The notes: a model not told the origin generated them from the sequence alone. A DNA stretch of 64,000 bases from Muraenolepis orangiensis (GCA_027704905.1 CM051001.1:30967453-31031452); one strand, 5' to 3'; positions 35,391-48,182 are shown, counted from the stretch's first letter. Program-made: numbers and translations.

Positions 35391-35408
35391 AGGTGTCGCT
35401 ATGCACCT
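35391..35408 (+). promoter_or_regulatory. CSE/CTCF-like promoter box, V6
   Basis: AGGTGTCGCTATGCACCT, 199 bp upstream of the ATG, as in V2. Confidence 0.75.
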
Positions 35409-35606
35409 ACAATTGAGTTCAACATAATACAATCGTCAACCTTGTTTCTACCCACCGTCTTCTCACGGGAGCAGTAACCTACAAAGCTTGGACATCGTGT
35501 TGAAGCGGGACTAAAAGTCATATGATCTTTCCGTTCCTTCTAACACATCCATATCTTTAGAGCGTTGTTGGCAATCTCGAACCAGTGTATTGTAATCTGT
35601 TTTACA

Positions 35607-37994
35607 ATGGAACGCAGTCGGTTGGGTCGTTATCTCTTTTTATTTGTAATGTCGGGACTCCATTATGCTCATGGCGACCTGAGCTATTCTATTCAAGAGG
35701 AGCTGAAAAGCGGATCTGTTATTGGAAATATCGCCAAGGATCTCGGATTCGAAGTTGGAATATTATCAATTCGTAAGGCTCGTATTAAAACGGTAGGAAG
35801 CGAAAGGAGATATTGTGATGTCAGTCTTCGAAGCGGAGAGCTCGTTGTTTCAGAGAGAATCGACAGAGAGGAACAATGCGGAGAAAAACCTTCATGTGTT
35901 CTTAAATTCGAGCTCCTTTTGGAATCTCCGTTAGAATTACACCGAGTATCACTACAGATACAAGACATAAACGATAATGCACCGAGATTCCCGACGGACA
36001 TAATCAAGCTGGAAATCCGTGAATCTGCTGACAAAGGAGCTCGGTATCGCGTTAATGCGGCTCATGATGAAGACATAGGACCACACGGTGTTCAGACTTA
36101 CACTCTTAAACGGAATGAACACTTTGTTTTCAATATAAAAACGACAAGTGCTGGCAGCAAATATGGAGAATTGATTCTAGACAAGGAGTTGGATAGAGAG
36201 GAGCAGAAGGAAATGCAGTTATTGTTAACGGCCCTAGATGGCGGTTCTCCTCAGAGATCAGGTACTTTAACCATACACGTCACTGTGTTGGATGCTAATG
36301 ATAACGCCCCAGTGTTCAGTCAGGCCGTGTATGAAGCCAGTCTGCCTGAAAACGCTCCGTTAAAAACCCATGTGATTACTGTTAGCGCTACTGACGCGGA
36401 CGAGGGTGTTAATGGGGAACTTACATACGGACTCGGCCGTATATCTGATAAATCAAGGAAAATGTTTTCACTTGACCGAAAGACAGGAGAAATATTTGTT
36501 ACAGGTGACATAGACTTTGAGGAGGGCATTACATATGACATGTTTGTTGAGGCCAAAGACAGTTACGGTCTCTCTTCAGATACAAAAGTCATTATAAGTA
36601 TAACTGATGTGAATGACAACTCACCAATAATATCCTTAATATCGTTGGCCGATCCTGTACCTGAAAGCGTGTCACCTGGTACAGAGGTGGGCCTTATTAA
36701 CGTGCAGGACAGAGATTCTGGAAAAAATAAAAATGTTCGCTGCACTATTCAGCAACATGTTCCTTTTAAACTTATTTCTTCTATCGAAAATTACTATTCC
36801 TTGGTAACAACAGAGAAACTAGACAGGGAACTAGTGTTTGAATACAACATTACAATATCCGCCACAGATGAGGGCTCTCCTCCTCTGTCGTCAGTGAAAG
36901 TTGTTCACATCTTAATAGCTGACGTCAACGACAACCCACCTGTGTTTGAGGAACAGTCATACAGCGCGTATGTCTCTGAAAACAACAAACCTGGCCACAG
37001 CCTGTGTTCTGTTAAGGCCCATGACCCCGACTGGAGACAAAACGGTACAGTGATCTATTCTCTTTTACCCGGTGAAGTCAATGGTGCTCCAGTGTCCTCT
37101 TATCTATCTGTTAATGGAGACACCGGAGTGATCCAAAGTGTCAGGTTGTTTGATTATGAACACTTTAAGAACTTTAAAGTCTATGTAATGGCACGAGACA
37201 ACGGTTCTCCTCCGCTCAGCAGCAACGTGACTGTGAGTGTCTTCATAACGGATGTAAATGACAACACTCCTCAGATACTTTACCCCGCCCCAGAGGGAAA
37301 CTCCTTCATGACTGAACTGGTACCCAAAGCTGCACAAGGAGGTTCTCTGGTTTCCAAGGTGATAGCAGTGGATGGGGACTCTGGACAGAACGCCTGGCTG
37401 TCCTATCATATCATTAAATCCACTGATCCTGGACTTTTCAAAATCGATCTGCACAGTGGGGAGATCAGGACCCAGCGAGACATTTCTGATTCTGACAACA
37501 TGAAACAGAACATTCTAGTAGCTGTGAAGGATAACGGACAGCCCTCCCTCTCTGCTACATGTTCCATGTTTTTACTGATTTCTGATAACTTGGCTGAAGT
37601 ACCAGAACTTAAGGACATGTCTTATGAAGACAGCAGTTCTAAACTAACGTCTTATCTGATCATCGCGCTGGTATCCGTCTCCACCTTTTTCCTGACTTTC
37701 ATTATTATCATTGTGGGATTGAGGTTTTGTCGGAGGAGAAAGCCCAGACTGTTATTTGATGGAGCGGTTGCTATTCCCAGCTCTTACCTCCCTCCAAACT
37801 ACGCAGATGTGGACGCCACTGGAACTTTACGCAGCGCATACAATTATGATGCGTATTTAACCACTGGATCGAGAACAAGTGACTTTAAGTTTGCGACGTC
37901 TTACAATGACAACACACTGCCTGCAGACCAGACCCTGAGAAAGAACCCAACTGACTTTGAAGAAGTGTTTGGAGACCTTGATGTTTCCCCTGAG
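35607..37994 (+). CDS. pcdhg: V6: protocadherin-gamma-like variable exon (intact, at gap edge)
   Basis: MERSRLGRYLFLFVMSGLHY is the signal peptide, with GDLSYS at the start of EC1. All six cadherin repeats, the membrane helix and the tail are present. The exon finishes with TCCCCTGAG and the first six donor bases GTAGGC, and then the N run begins at 38001, so the 3' flank is missing. Any reading frame that continues through the N run is meaningless. The N-terminal half is like V2; the specific forms ISLADPVPESVSP and KNKNVRCTIQQ are shared only with V7. V6 and V7 differ at three residues that I can find (Asp/Val, Ile/Thr, Thr/Met), which is what two alleles or a very young duplicate would show. 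Confidence 0.92.
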
Positions 37995-38000
37995 GTAGGC

Positions 38001-39000
38001 NNNNNNNNNNNNNNNNNNNNNNNNNNNNNNNNNNNNNNNNNNNNNNNNNNNNNNNNNNNNNNNNNNNNNNNNNNNNNNNNNNNNNNNNNNNNNNNNNNNN
38101 NNNNNNNNNNNNNNNNNNNNNNNNNNNNNNNNNNNNNNNNNNNNNNNNNNNNNNNNNNNNNNNNNNNNNNNNNNNNNNNNNNNNNNNNNNNNNNNNNNNN
38201 NNNNNNNNNNNNNNNNNNNNNNNNNNNNNNNNNNNNNNNNNNNNNNNNNNNNNNNNNNNNNNNNNNNNNNNNNNNNNNNNNNNNNNNNNNNNNNNNNNNN
38301 NNNNNNNNNNNNNNNNNNNNNNNNNNNNNNNNNNNNNNNNNNNNNNNNNNNNNNNNNNNNNNNNNNNNNNNNNNNNNNNNNNNNNNNNNNNNNNNNNNNN
38401 NNNNNNNNNNNNNNNNNNNNNNNNNNNNNNNNNNNNNNNNNNNNNNNNNNNNNNNNNNNNNNNNNNNNNNNNNNNNNNNNNNNNNNNNNNNNNNNNNNNN
38501 NNNNNNNNNNNNNNNNNNNNNNNNNNNNNNNNNNNNNNNNNNNNNNNNNNNNNNNNNNNNNNNNNNNNNNNNNNNNNNNNNNNNNNNNNNNNNNNNNNNN
38601 NNNNNNNNNNNNNNNNNNNNNNNNNNNNNNNNNNNNNNNNNNNNNNNNNNNNNNNNNNNNNNNNNNNNNNNNNNNNNNNNNNNNNNNNNNNNNNNNNNNN
38701 NNNNNNNNNNNNNNNNNNNNNNNNNNNNNNNNNNNNNNNNNNNNNNNNNNNNNNNNNNNNNNNNNNNNNNNNNNNNNNNNNNNNNNNNNNNNNNNNNNNN
38801 NNNNNNNNNNNNNNNNNNNNNNNNNNNNNNNNNNNNNNNNNNNNNNNNNNNNNNNNNNNNNNNNNNNNNNNNNNNNNNNNNNNNNNNNNNNNNNNNNNNN
38901 NNNNNNNNNNNNNNNNNNNNNNNNNNNNNNNNNNNNNNNNNNNNNNNNNNNNNNNNNNNNNNNNNNNNNNNNNNNNNNNNNNNNNNNNNNNNNNNNNNNN
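38001..39000. other. Assembly gap (1000 N)
   Basis: Exactly 1000 unknown bases, a placeholder length. It begins six bases into the V6 intron. It ends inside the upstream region of a minus-strand exon whose CSE box and coding part would lie in or left of the gap. Orientation of all exons flips here. Confidence 0.98.
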
Positions 39001-39708
39001 ATATATATTTTTAATTTTTAACTTGGGACTCATAATTAAACAAACTATGGAATATATGCACCATATGAAATAAATAATTGACATATTACACACAATTTTA
39101 AAATCAAATCAGCTGATTTGTTGGCCAATATAGTAGACCTACTCATATCGGCGTTACAATGGAATACAGAACTCTAAGCCATTCCAGCACCACGGACAGC
39201 GACATAGCGTGCAGCATGTCAGTAGAAACAGAGATCCCATCAGACTGAGACCAGCATGCAGACAACACCTAAGTCAGTCCTCCGTGTAGCAGTAACATGG
39301 TGGTTAGAGCAAAACACACATAGTGGAACAGTAAAGCCCTCAGGTTACACTGAAAACTAAGCAGAGTACATGTTGAAGCCTCCAAATACTCAACCACAAA
39401 GTGGGACTATAGGTGAGGGACTGAGCAGAGACAAAGCTAGTTAGAAGATAACCACAGATGATACCACAACTAGACAGCATGTTTTATGTGACAGTAAAAG
39501 TGTTTTCTGTGACATATTGAACACACATAGCTCTATTGTTCAGCTTGTGGAATCCACAAAGTCCAGTGAAAGATATCCGTCCAAAACAAATCAGTCAGAG
39601 GAAGAGCTTCCATTTCCAAAGCCAAATCTACATTCCTTCCCACCTTCTGAACAGAAGTTGAGGTGCACATCGTGTTACATGAGGAAGAGTCTTGTAAATC
39701 CTGAAGTG

Positions 39709-39713
<5 letters not shown>
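39001..39713 (-). promoter_or_regulatory. Truncated promoter/upstream module of an unseen minus-strand exon (V1-like)
   Basis: The reverse complement matches 5207-5925 upstream of V1 closely, including the V1-type block with GAGTAGGTCTACTATATTGG. The gap starts about 80 bp before the CSE box would appear. A V1-like variable exon on the minus strand is therefore expected next to this end, or this contig end actually belongs in front of V1. Confidence 0.75.
39183..39203 (+). promoter_or_regulatory. RE1/NRSE (REST-binding) site of the truncated promoter
   Basis: CCAGCACCACGGACAGCG on the plus strand, that is, opposite to the minus-strand transcription unit, as at every other exon. Confidence 0.72.
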
Positions 39714-39799
<86 letters not shown>

Positions 39800-39916
39800 G
39801 TATATATATACATATATATACATATATATATATATACATATATATACATATATACATATACATATATATACATATATATACATATACATATATATACATA
39901 TATATACATATATATA
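39714..39916. repeat. (TATA/CATA)n microsatellite
   Basis: Counterpart of 4787-5206, but flanked on its outer side by the V7 3' flank instead of transposon debris. Confidence 0.95.
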
Positions 39917-40824
39917 CTAAACTAAACTCAAGCAGAGGTTGCATAAAGAAAAGGGTGTCAATTAATTAATTAAGTTCCTCCTGGGGATTTTCCCCATTCT
40001 AATAACCTGTGCCTGATGTATCCCAAGTCATGTTTCACATTTTTAAACAAAACACTGGCAGTTATTTATGAAATACTCACAGAATAATCCATCATGAGTA
40101 CTTGAGGAAAAGTGTTCTCATGCAGTTATGTCAATTGCATCACCTCCAAGTATGTAATGGAAGACATAATGAACCAAGCAGCCCAAAACAACATATGTAT
40201 ATATCCTATTTCTGAATGGAAATGGAAATTCAAGCAAGTTGTGATAGAAAAGGTAAACCAAAGCAGAAATAGAGTGCCTCTTGGTTATATGCATTTATGT
40301 AGCACTGGCACATATTTATCAGGAACATTCTGTATATTTTGTGCAAATTGTGATGTGATAATGAAATCTATAACATGTTGGATTACAATTCACAATGACC
40401 TAATATCCACTGGTAGACATATTGGGAAACCATCAGACATGGATTGCCTCTCTCTGTGTAACTCAGTGTAGAAGAAGACTGTCTGCACCTGAAACTAATG
40501 TCCCAGTGTTGTGTAGGATGTTGAACTGCTGTTCATCACCATCAATACAACATGTGAATACATGGTGTACTACTGAGTAGAGCCCACCATTCAAACCAAT
40601 AAGTCCAACAACTACATGATGTTGACATACAAATCAGACTTTCAAGACATTGTAAATAATCAATGAGCACTAAAATGCAGCTTAGGGTCAAAAACAGTCA
40701 GGTGTTTTGTACCCATATAAGGTTGTGGAATATAGAAATGTGGATTCAAAAGCATAATTTTACAAGTGGAACTTGTATCTTTGCTGTGCATAGTAAAGTC
40801 AACATGACTTTAGAGTCTGCCTAC
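39917..40824. other. Type-A 3' flank of V7 (minus strand)
   Basis: Closely similar to 54960-55820 after V10, starting at AACTAAACTCAAGCAGAGG. No gene. Open frames in it are flank shadows. Confidence 0.6.
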
Positions 40825-43212
40825 CTCAGGGGAAACATCAAGGTCTCCAAACACTTCTTCAAAGTCAGTTGGGTTCTTTCTCAGGGTCTGGTCTGCAGGC
40901 AGTGTGTTGTCATTGTAAGACATCGCAAACTTAAAGTCACTTGTTCTCGATCCAGTGGTTAAATACGCATCATAATTGTATGCGCTGCGTAAAGTTCCAG
41001 TGGCGTCCACATCTGCGTAGTTTGGAGGGAGGTAAGAGCTGGGAATAGCAACCGCTCCATCAAATAACAGTCTGGGCTTTCTCCTCCGACAAAACCTCAA
41101 TCCCACAATGATAATAATGAAAGTCAGGAAAAAGGTGGAGACGGATACCAGCGCGATGATCAGATAAGACGTTAGTTTAGAACTGCTGTCTTCATAAGAC
41201 ATGTCCTTAAGTTCTGGTACTTCAGCCAAGTTATCAGAAATCAGTAAAAACATGGAACATGTAGCAGAGAGGGAGGGCTGTCCGTTATCCTTCACAGCTA
41301 CTAGAATGTTCTGTTTCATGTTGTCAGAATCAGAAATGTCTCGCTGGGTCCTGATCTCCCCACTGTGCAGATCGATTTTGAAAAGTCCAGGATCAGTGGA
41401 TTTAATGATATGATAGGACAGCCAGGCGTTCTGTCCAGAGTCCCCATCCACTGCTATCACCTTGGAAACCAGAGAACCTCCTTGTGCAGCTTTGGGTACC
41501 AGTTCAGTCATGAAGGAGTTTCCCTCTGGGGCGGGGTAAAGTATCTGAGGAGTGTTGTCATTTACATCCGTTATGAAGACACTCACAGTCACGTTGCTGC
41601 TGAGCGGAGGAGAACCGTTGTCTCGTGCCATTACATAGACTTTAAAGTTCTTAAAGTGTTCATAATCAAACAACCTGACACTTTGGATCACTCCGGTGTC
41701 TCCATTAACAGATAGATAAGAGGACACTGGAGCCCCGTTGACTTCACCAGGTAAAAGAGAATAGATCACTGTACCGTTTTGTCTCCAGTCGGGGTCATGG
41801 GCCTTAACAGAACACAGGCTGTGGCCAGGTTTGTTGTTTTCAGAGACATACGCGCTGTATGACTGTTCCTCAAACACAGGTGGGTTGTCGTTGACGTCAG
41901 CTATTAAGATGTGAACAACTTTCACTGACGACAGAGGAGGAGAGCCCTCATCTGTGGCGGATATTGTAATGTTGTATTCAAACACTAGTTCCCTGTCTAG
42001 TTTCTCTGTTGTTACCAAGGAATAGTAATTTTCGATAGAAGAAATAAGTTTAAAAGGAACATGTTGCTGAATAGTGCAGCGAACATTTTTATTTTTTCCA
42101 GAATCTCTGTCCTGCACGTTAATAAGGCCCACCTCTGTACCAGGTGACACGCTTTCAGGTACAGGATCGGCCAACGATATTAAGGATATTATTGGTGAGT
42201 TGTCATTCACATCAGTTATACTTATAATGACTTTTGTATCTGAAGAGAGACCGTAACTGTCTTTGGCCTCAACAAACATGTCATATGTAATGCCCTCCTC
42301 AAAGTCTATGTCACCTGTAACAAATATTTCTCCTGTCTTTCGGTCAAGTGAAAACATTTTCCTTGATTTATCAGATATACGGCCGAGTCCGTATGTAAGT
42401 TCCCCATTAACACCCTCGTCCGCGTCAGTAGCGCTAACAGTAATCACATGGGTTTTTAACGGAGCGTTTTCAGGCAGACTGGCTTCATACACGGCCTGAC
42501 TGAACACTGGGGCGTTATCATTAGCATCCAACACAGTGACGTGTATGGTTAAAGTACCTGATCTCTGAGGAGAACCGCCATCTAGGGCCGTTAACAATAA
42601 CTGCATTTCCTTCTGCTCCTCTCTATCCAACTCCTTGTCTAGAATCAATTCTCCATATTTGCTGCCAGCACTTGTCGTTTTTATATTGAAAACAAAGTGT
42701 TCATTCCGTTTAAGAGTGTAAGTCTGAACACCGTGTGGTCCTGTATCTTCATCATGAGCCGCATTAACGCGATACCGAGCTCCTTTGACAGCAGATTCAC
42801 GGATTTCCAGCTTGATTATGTCCGTCGGGAATCTCGGTGCATTATCGTTTATGTCTTGTATCTGTAGTGATACTCGGTGTAATTCTAACGGAGATTCCAA
42901 AAGGAGCTCGAATTTAAGAACACATGAAGGTTTTTCTCCGCATTGTTCCTCTCTGTCGATTCTCTCTGAAACAACGAGCTCTCCGCTTCGAAGACTGACA
43001 TCACAATATCTCCTTTCGCTTCCTACCGTTTTAATACGAGCCTTACGAATTGATAATATTCCAACTTCGAATCCGAGATCCTTGGCGATATTTCCAATAA
43101 CAGATCCGCTTTTCAGCTCCTCTTGAATAGAATAGCTCAGGTCGCCATGAGCATAATGGAGTCCCGACATTACAAATAAAAAGAGATAACGACCCAACCG
43201 ACTGCGTTCCAT
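40825..43212 (-). CDS. pcdhg: V7: protocadherin-gamma-like variable exon (intact)
   Basis: Inverted near-copy of V6: 800 residues from the ATG at 43212 to the stop at 40810, donor after 40825. It has the same signal peptide (MERSRLGRYLF), Cys-x5-Cys loop in EC1, DxNDN linkers, helix LIIALVSVSTFFLTFIIIIV and tail. Differences from V6 are ESAVKG for ESADKG, DEDTG for DEDIG, and KFAMSY for KFATSY. The start was chosen by the signal peptide; upstream open codons begin only at a TTG. Its upstream sequence, including RE1, CSE and the microsatellite, also mirrors V6. It would act as a homophilic adhesion receptor like the others. Confidence 0.92.
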
Positions 43213-43410
43213 TGTAAAACAGATTACAATACACTGGTTCGAGATTGCCAACAACGCTCTAAAGATATGGATGTGTTAGAAGGAACGGAAAGATCATATG
43301 ACTTTTAGTCCCGCTTCAACACGATGTCCAAGCTTTGTAGGTTACTGCTCCCGTGAGAAGACGGTGGGTAGAAACAAGGTTGACGATTGTATTATGTTGA
43401 ACTCAATTGT

Positions 43411-43428
43411 AGGTGCATAGCGACACCT
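43411..43428 (-). promoter_or_regulatory. CSE/CTCF-like promoter box, V7
   Basis: The plus strand shows AGGTGCATAGCGACACCT, the inverse of the standard box, 199 bp upstream of the ATG. Confidence 0.75.
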
Positions 43429-43692
43429 AGAGTCATCGGGATGTATAACACATTGACCGTGGACCTAAATCATGTAACACCATAAAGGCCTATACTATTA
43501 AGTTCATTTTTCTATTCAAATTCGTTATTGAAGGTTTTAACATTAAGTAAACGACTTTAAACCATACATGCTATGATCACTAATGAACTAATTAAATGCA
43601 AATTATTAAAACAATCCTTAAATCATATCAATTGAATGGTATAGTATTAATGAAGGCATCGCCTTGCTTGGTAAACATAACTAAAAGGAATT

Positions 43693-43713
43693 TCCAGAAC
43701 CACGGACAGCGAC
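43693..43713 (+). promoter_or_regulatory. RE1/NRSE (REST-binding) site, V7
   Basis: CCAGAACCACGGACAGCG, as in V6, 481 bp upstream of the ATG. Confidence 0.7.
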
Positions 43714-43783
43714 ATAGCATGCATGTATGTCAGTAGAAACAGAGATCCCGTCAAAAACAAAAAACAACATATGCCGAAAACAA

Positions 43784-43848
43784 CATATATATAGATATAT
43801 ATCTATATATCTATATAGATATATCGATATATCTATATAGATATATAG
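43784..43848. repeat. TATAGA palindromic microsatellite
   Basis: Inverse of 34972-35034. Confidence 0.9.
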
Positions 43849-44009
43849 TGTGTGTGTCACCATAGCAACGGATATACATGTTGCAAAATCTTCGCCATAA
43901 CTAACAAACTAAAGATTATACATTCAATATGATACATGTAAAGGATCCAATTTAGTTTTCTAATTATAATTTTATAAAGGAACTTAGATTTCCAATGTTT
44001 TAGTTATAC

Positions 44010-44586
44010 TGTGTAATTATCTGTGTTTTCTTACTTCCTGTAACTTTTGAGTATGGTGACTTTTACTTTGTAAAAACGGAAGCTTGGTGTGTGCACACTG
44101 TGCGGCAACTTAGCAAGGTTAACATCCGGTTTGGCTCCCGGCTTTCGTTGGAGTGAAAAAAGTACGGTGAAGGATAAAGTGCGGTGTCGTGAAAAGTTAG
44201 AATAAGTATATTTATAAGGATTCTCGTGTTAATCATAGCAACCCCCGAAGAAGCAAAAAGGTATGTTAATGTGGTGTGAACTTAACAATAATAACTTAAC
44301 AATTTGTAACATTAACAAATGTATTTGTTTAATTTGTGTAACCAATTTCTAACCGTTGTTTGGCTCTGTGTTGTAGCTAATGTTTTTTGCCTAGCTTAGA
44401 GCTTCTCGGTAGCTAACGTGTGTGTTAAGTGATGGAGAATGTTACGGAGAAATATGTTCTAATTACCCCCCCCCCCTTTTCTACTTTATGTACCACAGTT
44501 CTTACGGTGTTAAATCATTCTGAAGGAACGGAAAATAAATGGTCAACATCAGTCAAAGACTCTGTTTTATTCGAGGGACTGCTACA
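44010..44586 (+). mobile_element. Probable solo LTR, inverted copy
   Basis: TGTGTAATTATC to GACTGCTACA with ATAC on both sides (44006-44009 and 44587-44590), the exact mirror of 34232-34807 and its GTAT duplication. Same insertion event, carried along in the inverted duplicate or allele. Confidence 0.7.
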
Positions 44587-44632
44587 ATACATATACAGTA
44601 TATATATACAGTATATGTAATATAAATATGTA

Positions 44633-44636
<4 letters not shown>

Positions 44637-44687
<51 letters not shown>
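44637..44687. repeat. (TA)n microsatellite
   Basis: Inverse of 34132-34181. Confidence 0.97.
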
Positions 44688-44688
<1 letters not shown>

Positions 44689-45284
44689 TATTTGAGAATG
44701 AAAATGCAAATTCAAGCATTGTTTTTATAAGTTGTAATAAAAAACGTTAGCCAATGCAGAATATAGTGCCTCTTGGTAATATGCATTTATGTAGCATTGG
44801 CACATATTTATTAGGACCATTCTTTGTATTCTGTGCATTTTGTGATGTGATAATGAAATCTACAACATGTTGGATTACAATCCTCATTGACCAAATATCC
44901 ATGCATTGGTTGAAATGAAGAAGACTGTCTCCCACCTGAAACTAATGTCCCAGTGTTGTGTAGGATGTTGAAATGCTGTTCATCACCATCCATACGACAT
45001 GTGAATACATGGTGTACTACTGAGTACAGCCCACCATTCAAACCAATATGTCATAAAAACATGAGGTTTGACATACAAATCAGATTTTCAAGACCTTGTT
45101 AATAATCAATGAGCACTAAAATGCAGCTTACGGTCAAAAACAGGTGTCAGGTGTTTGGTTTCCGAAAAAGTATGTGAAATATATAAATGGGGATTCAAAA
45201 GTACAATCTTACAAGTGGAACTTCTAACTTTGCTGTGCATAGTAAAGTAGAAAATACTACAACATGACTTTAGAGTCTGCCTAC
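44688..45284. other. Type-A 3' flank of V8 (minus strand)
   Basis: Inverse of 33534-34131. No gene. Confidence 0.6.
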
Positions 45285-47672
45285 CTCAGGGGAAACATCA
45301 AGGTCTCCAAACACTTCTTCAAAGTCAGTTGGGTTCTTTCTCAGGGTCTGGTCTGCAGGCAGTGTGTTGTCATTGTAAGACGTCACAAACTTAAAGTCAC
45401 TTGTTCTCGATCCAGTGGTTAAATACGCATCATAATTATATGCGCTGCGTAAAGTTCCAGTGGCGTCCACATCTGCGTAGTTTGGAGGGAGGTAAGAGCT
45501 GGGAATAGCAACCGCTCCATCAAATAACAGTCTGGGCTTTCTCCTCCGACAAAACCTCAAGCCCACAATGATAATAATGAAAGTCAGGAAAAAGGTGGAG
45601 ACGGATACCAGCGCGATGATCAGATAAGACGTTAGTTTAGAACTGCTGTCTTCATAAGCCATGTCCTTAAGTTCTGGTACTTCAGCCAAGTTATCAGAAA
45701 TCAGTAAAAACATGGAACATGTAGCAGAGAGGGAGGGCTGTCCGTTATCCTTCACAGCTACTAGAATGTTCTGTTTCATGTTGTCAGAATCAGAAATGTC
45801 TCGCTGGGTCCTGATCTCCCCACTGTGCAGATCGATTTTGAATAGTCCAGGATCAGTGGATTTAATGATATGATAGGACAGCCAGGCGTTCTGTCCAGAG
45901 TCCCCATCGACTGCTATCACCTTGGAAACCAGAGAACCTCCTTGTGCAGCTTTGGGTACCAGTTCAGTCATGAAAGAGTTTCCCTCTGGGGCGGGGTAAA
46001 GTATCTGAGGAGTGTTGTCATTTACATCCGTTATGAAGACACTCACAGTCACGTTGCTGCTGAGTGGAGGAGAACCGTTGTCTCGAGCCATTACATAGAC
46101 ATTAAAGTTATTAAAGTGTTCATAATCAAACAACCTGACACTTTGGATCACTCCGGTGTCTCCATTAACAGATAGATAAGAGGACACTGGAGCCCCGTTG
46201 ACTTCACCAGGTAAAAGAGAATAGATCACTGTACCGTTTTGTCTCCAGTCGGGGTCATGGGCCTTAACAGAACACAGGCTGAGGCCAGGTTTGTTGTTTT
46301 CAGAGACATAGCTGCTATACGACTGTTCTTCAAACACAGGTGGGTTGTCGTTGACGTCAGCTATTGAGATGTGAACAACTTTCACTGATGACAGAGGAGG
46401 AGAGCCCTCATCTCTGGCAGATATTGTAATGTTGAATTCTGAGACTAATTCCCTGTCTAGTTTCTCTGTTGTCACCAAAGAATAATAGTTTTTAATTGAA
46501 GGAATGAGTTTAAAAGGAACATGTTGCTGAAGAGAACACCTAACCTTACGGTTTTTCTCTGAATCTCTGTCCTGCACGTTAATAAGGCCCACCTCTGTAC
46601 CAGGTGACACGTTTTCCGGTACTGGATTGGTTAATGATTTCAGGGTTATTACAGGGGCGTTGTCATTAACATCGGTAATTCTTATAATGACTTTTGCGTC
46701 CGAAGAAATACCAAATCCATCTTTTGCCTGAACAAATAATTCATATTTTGATCCCTCCTCAAAATCGATGTCACCTGCAACACATATCTCCCCAGTCTGT
46801 GGATCAAGTGAAAACAATTTTCTTGTTTTATCTGATAACCGTATTAGTCCGTATGAAACTTCTCCGTTTACACCCTCGTCCGCGTCTGTAGCGCTAACAG
46901 TAATTACAAGAGTTTTTAACGGAGCGTTTTCATGCAGACTGGCTTCATACACGGCCTGACTGAACACTGGGGCGTTATCATTAGCATCCAACACAGTAAC
47001 GTGTATCGCTACTGTGCCTGATCTCTGAGGAGAGCCTCCATCCAGGGCAGTGAGCAATAATTTAATTTCGTGGTGCTCCTCTCTGTCTAACTCCTTATCG
47101 AGAATTAATTCGGCATATTTACTTCCATCACTTGTAGTTTGTATATTCAAAACAAAATTGTTATTCCGTTGCAGAGTGTAACTCTGAACACCGTTTGGTC
47201 CTATATCTTCATCATGAGCCGCATCAACGCGATACCGAGCTCCTTTGACAGCAGATTCTCTAATTTCCAGCTTGATTATGTCCGTCGGGAATCTCGGTGC
47301 ATTATCGTTTATGTCTTGTATCTGTAGTGATACTCGGTGTAATTCTAACGGAGATTCCAAAAGGAGCTCGAATTTAAGAACACATGAAGGGTTTTCTCCG
47401 CATTGTTCCTCTCTGTCGATTCTCTCTGAAACAACGAGCTCTCCGCTTCGAAGACTGACATCACAATACCTCCGTTGGTTTTCCTCTGTTTCAATGCGAG
47501 CCTTCCTAGCAGATAATATGTCCAACGTAAGTCCAAGATCCTTAGCGATATTCCCGACAACAGATCCGAGCTTCATCTCTTCTTGAATAGAATAGCTCAG
47601 GTCGCCATGAACGTACTGCAGCGCAGACAATGAAAATAAAAACACACAAAAACAGAACCCGTTGTACTCCAT
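45285..47672 (-). CDS. pcdhg: V8: protocadherin-gamma-like variable exon (intact)
   Basis: 800 residues from the ATG at 47672 to the stop at 45270. MEYNGFCFCVFLF is the signal peptide, followed by six cadherin repeats, helix and tail as in V3. It shares ISARDEGSPP and NKPGLSLCS with V5 and no other exon. It differs from V5 at about six residues, among them QRRYCDVS for QRSYCDVN, VKGARY for VKAARY, KVRCSL for KVMCSL and NNFNVYV for KNFKVYV. It is likely the allele or source of the V5 3' half. Further upstream its spacer resembles that of V4 (palindromes) and not that of V5. Confidence 0.92.
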
Positions 47673-47890
47673 CCTTGTACAAACAGAGTAATAAACGATA
47701 AAAAACGATAGGTTTGGTGATTTCTAACAACGTAGTCTTACTAAAAGAGGATTTAATCAAAGCAAAGGAAAGGCCGTCGGCCCTTAATATATGCGGCTTG
47801 TCGACGAATGTCCGCGTCTGTAGCCTACTGCTCTCGTCAAGAGGCGGCGGATGGAAAGGATGACTTCTGTATCGTGTTGTGCTCTACTGC

Positions 47891-47908
47891 AGGTGCATAG
47901 CGACACCT
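47891..47908 (-). promoter_or_regulatory. CSE/CTCF-like promoter box, V8
   Basis: AGGTGCATAGCGACACCT on the plus strand, 219 bp upstream of the ATG. Confidence 0.75.
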
Positions 47909-48161
47909 TGAGTCACCAGGAAGTATGACACGTTGAGAGTGGACATAATCATGTAAAAACAAATGCTATTTTAATACCATGTGAATCTTTTTTTATATTT
48001 TTATTTTTAATTTGGGACTCATAAATAAACAAAATATGGCATATATGCACCATTTAAAATAATATACAAATTAGACACCATTTTAAAATCAAATCAGCTG
48101 AAATGTTGGCCAACATAGTAGGCCTATTGGCGTTACAATAGAATACCGATTTGTAAACCAT

Positions 48162-48182
48162 TCCAGCACCACGGACAGCGAC
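48162..48182 (+). promoter_or_regulatory. RE1/NRSE (REST-binding) site, V8
   Basis: CCAGCACCACGGACAGCG, 490 bp upstream of the ATG. The repeated upstream module continues to about 48560. Confidence 0.75.

Noticed and set aside
35565..39014. An 1149-residue open frame running from V6 through the N gap
   Set aside because: Unknown bases translate without stops. V6 really ends at the splice donor at 37994.
37885..39093. 402-residue minus-strand frame across the gap
   Set aside because: Also made of N. It carries only antisense shadow of V6 and promoter sequence.
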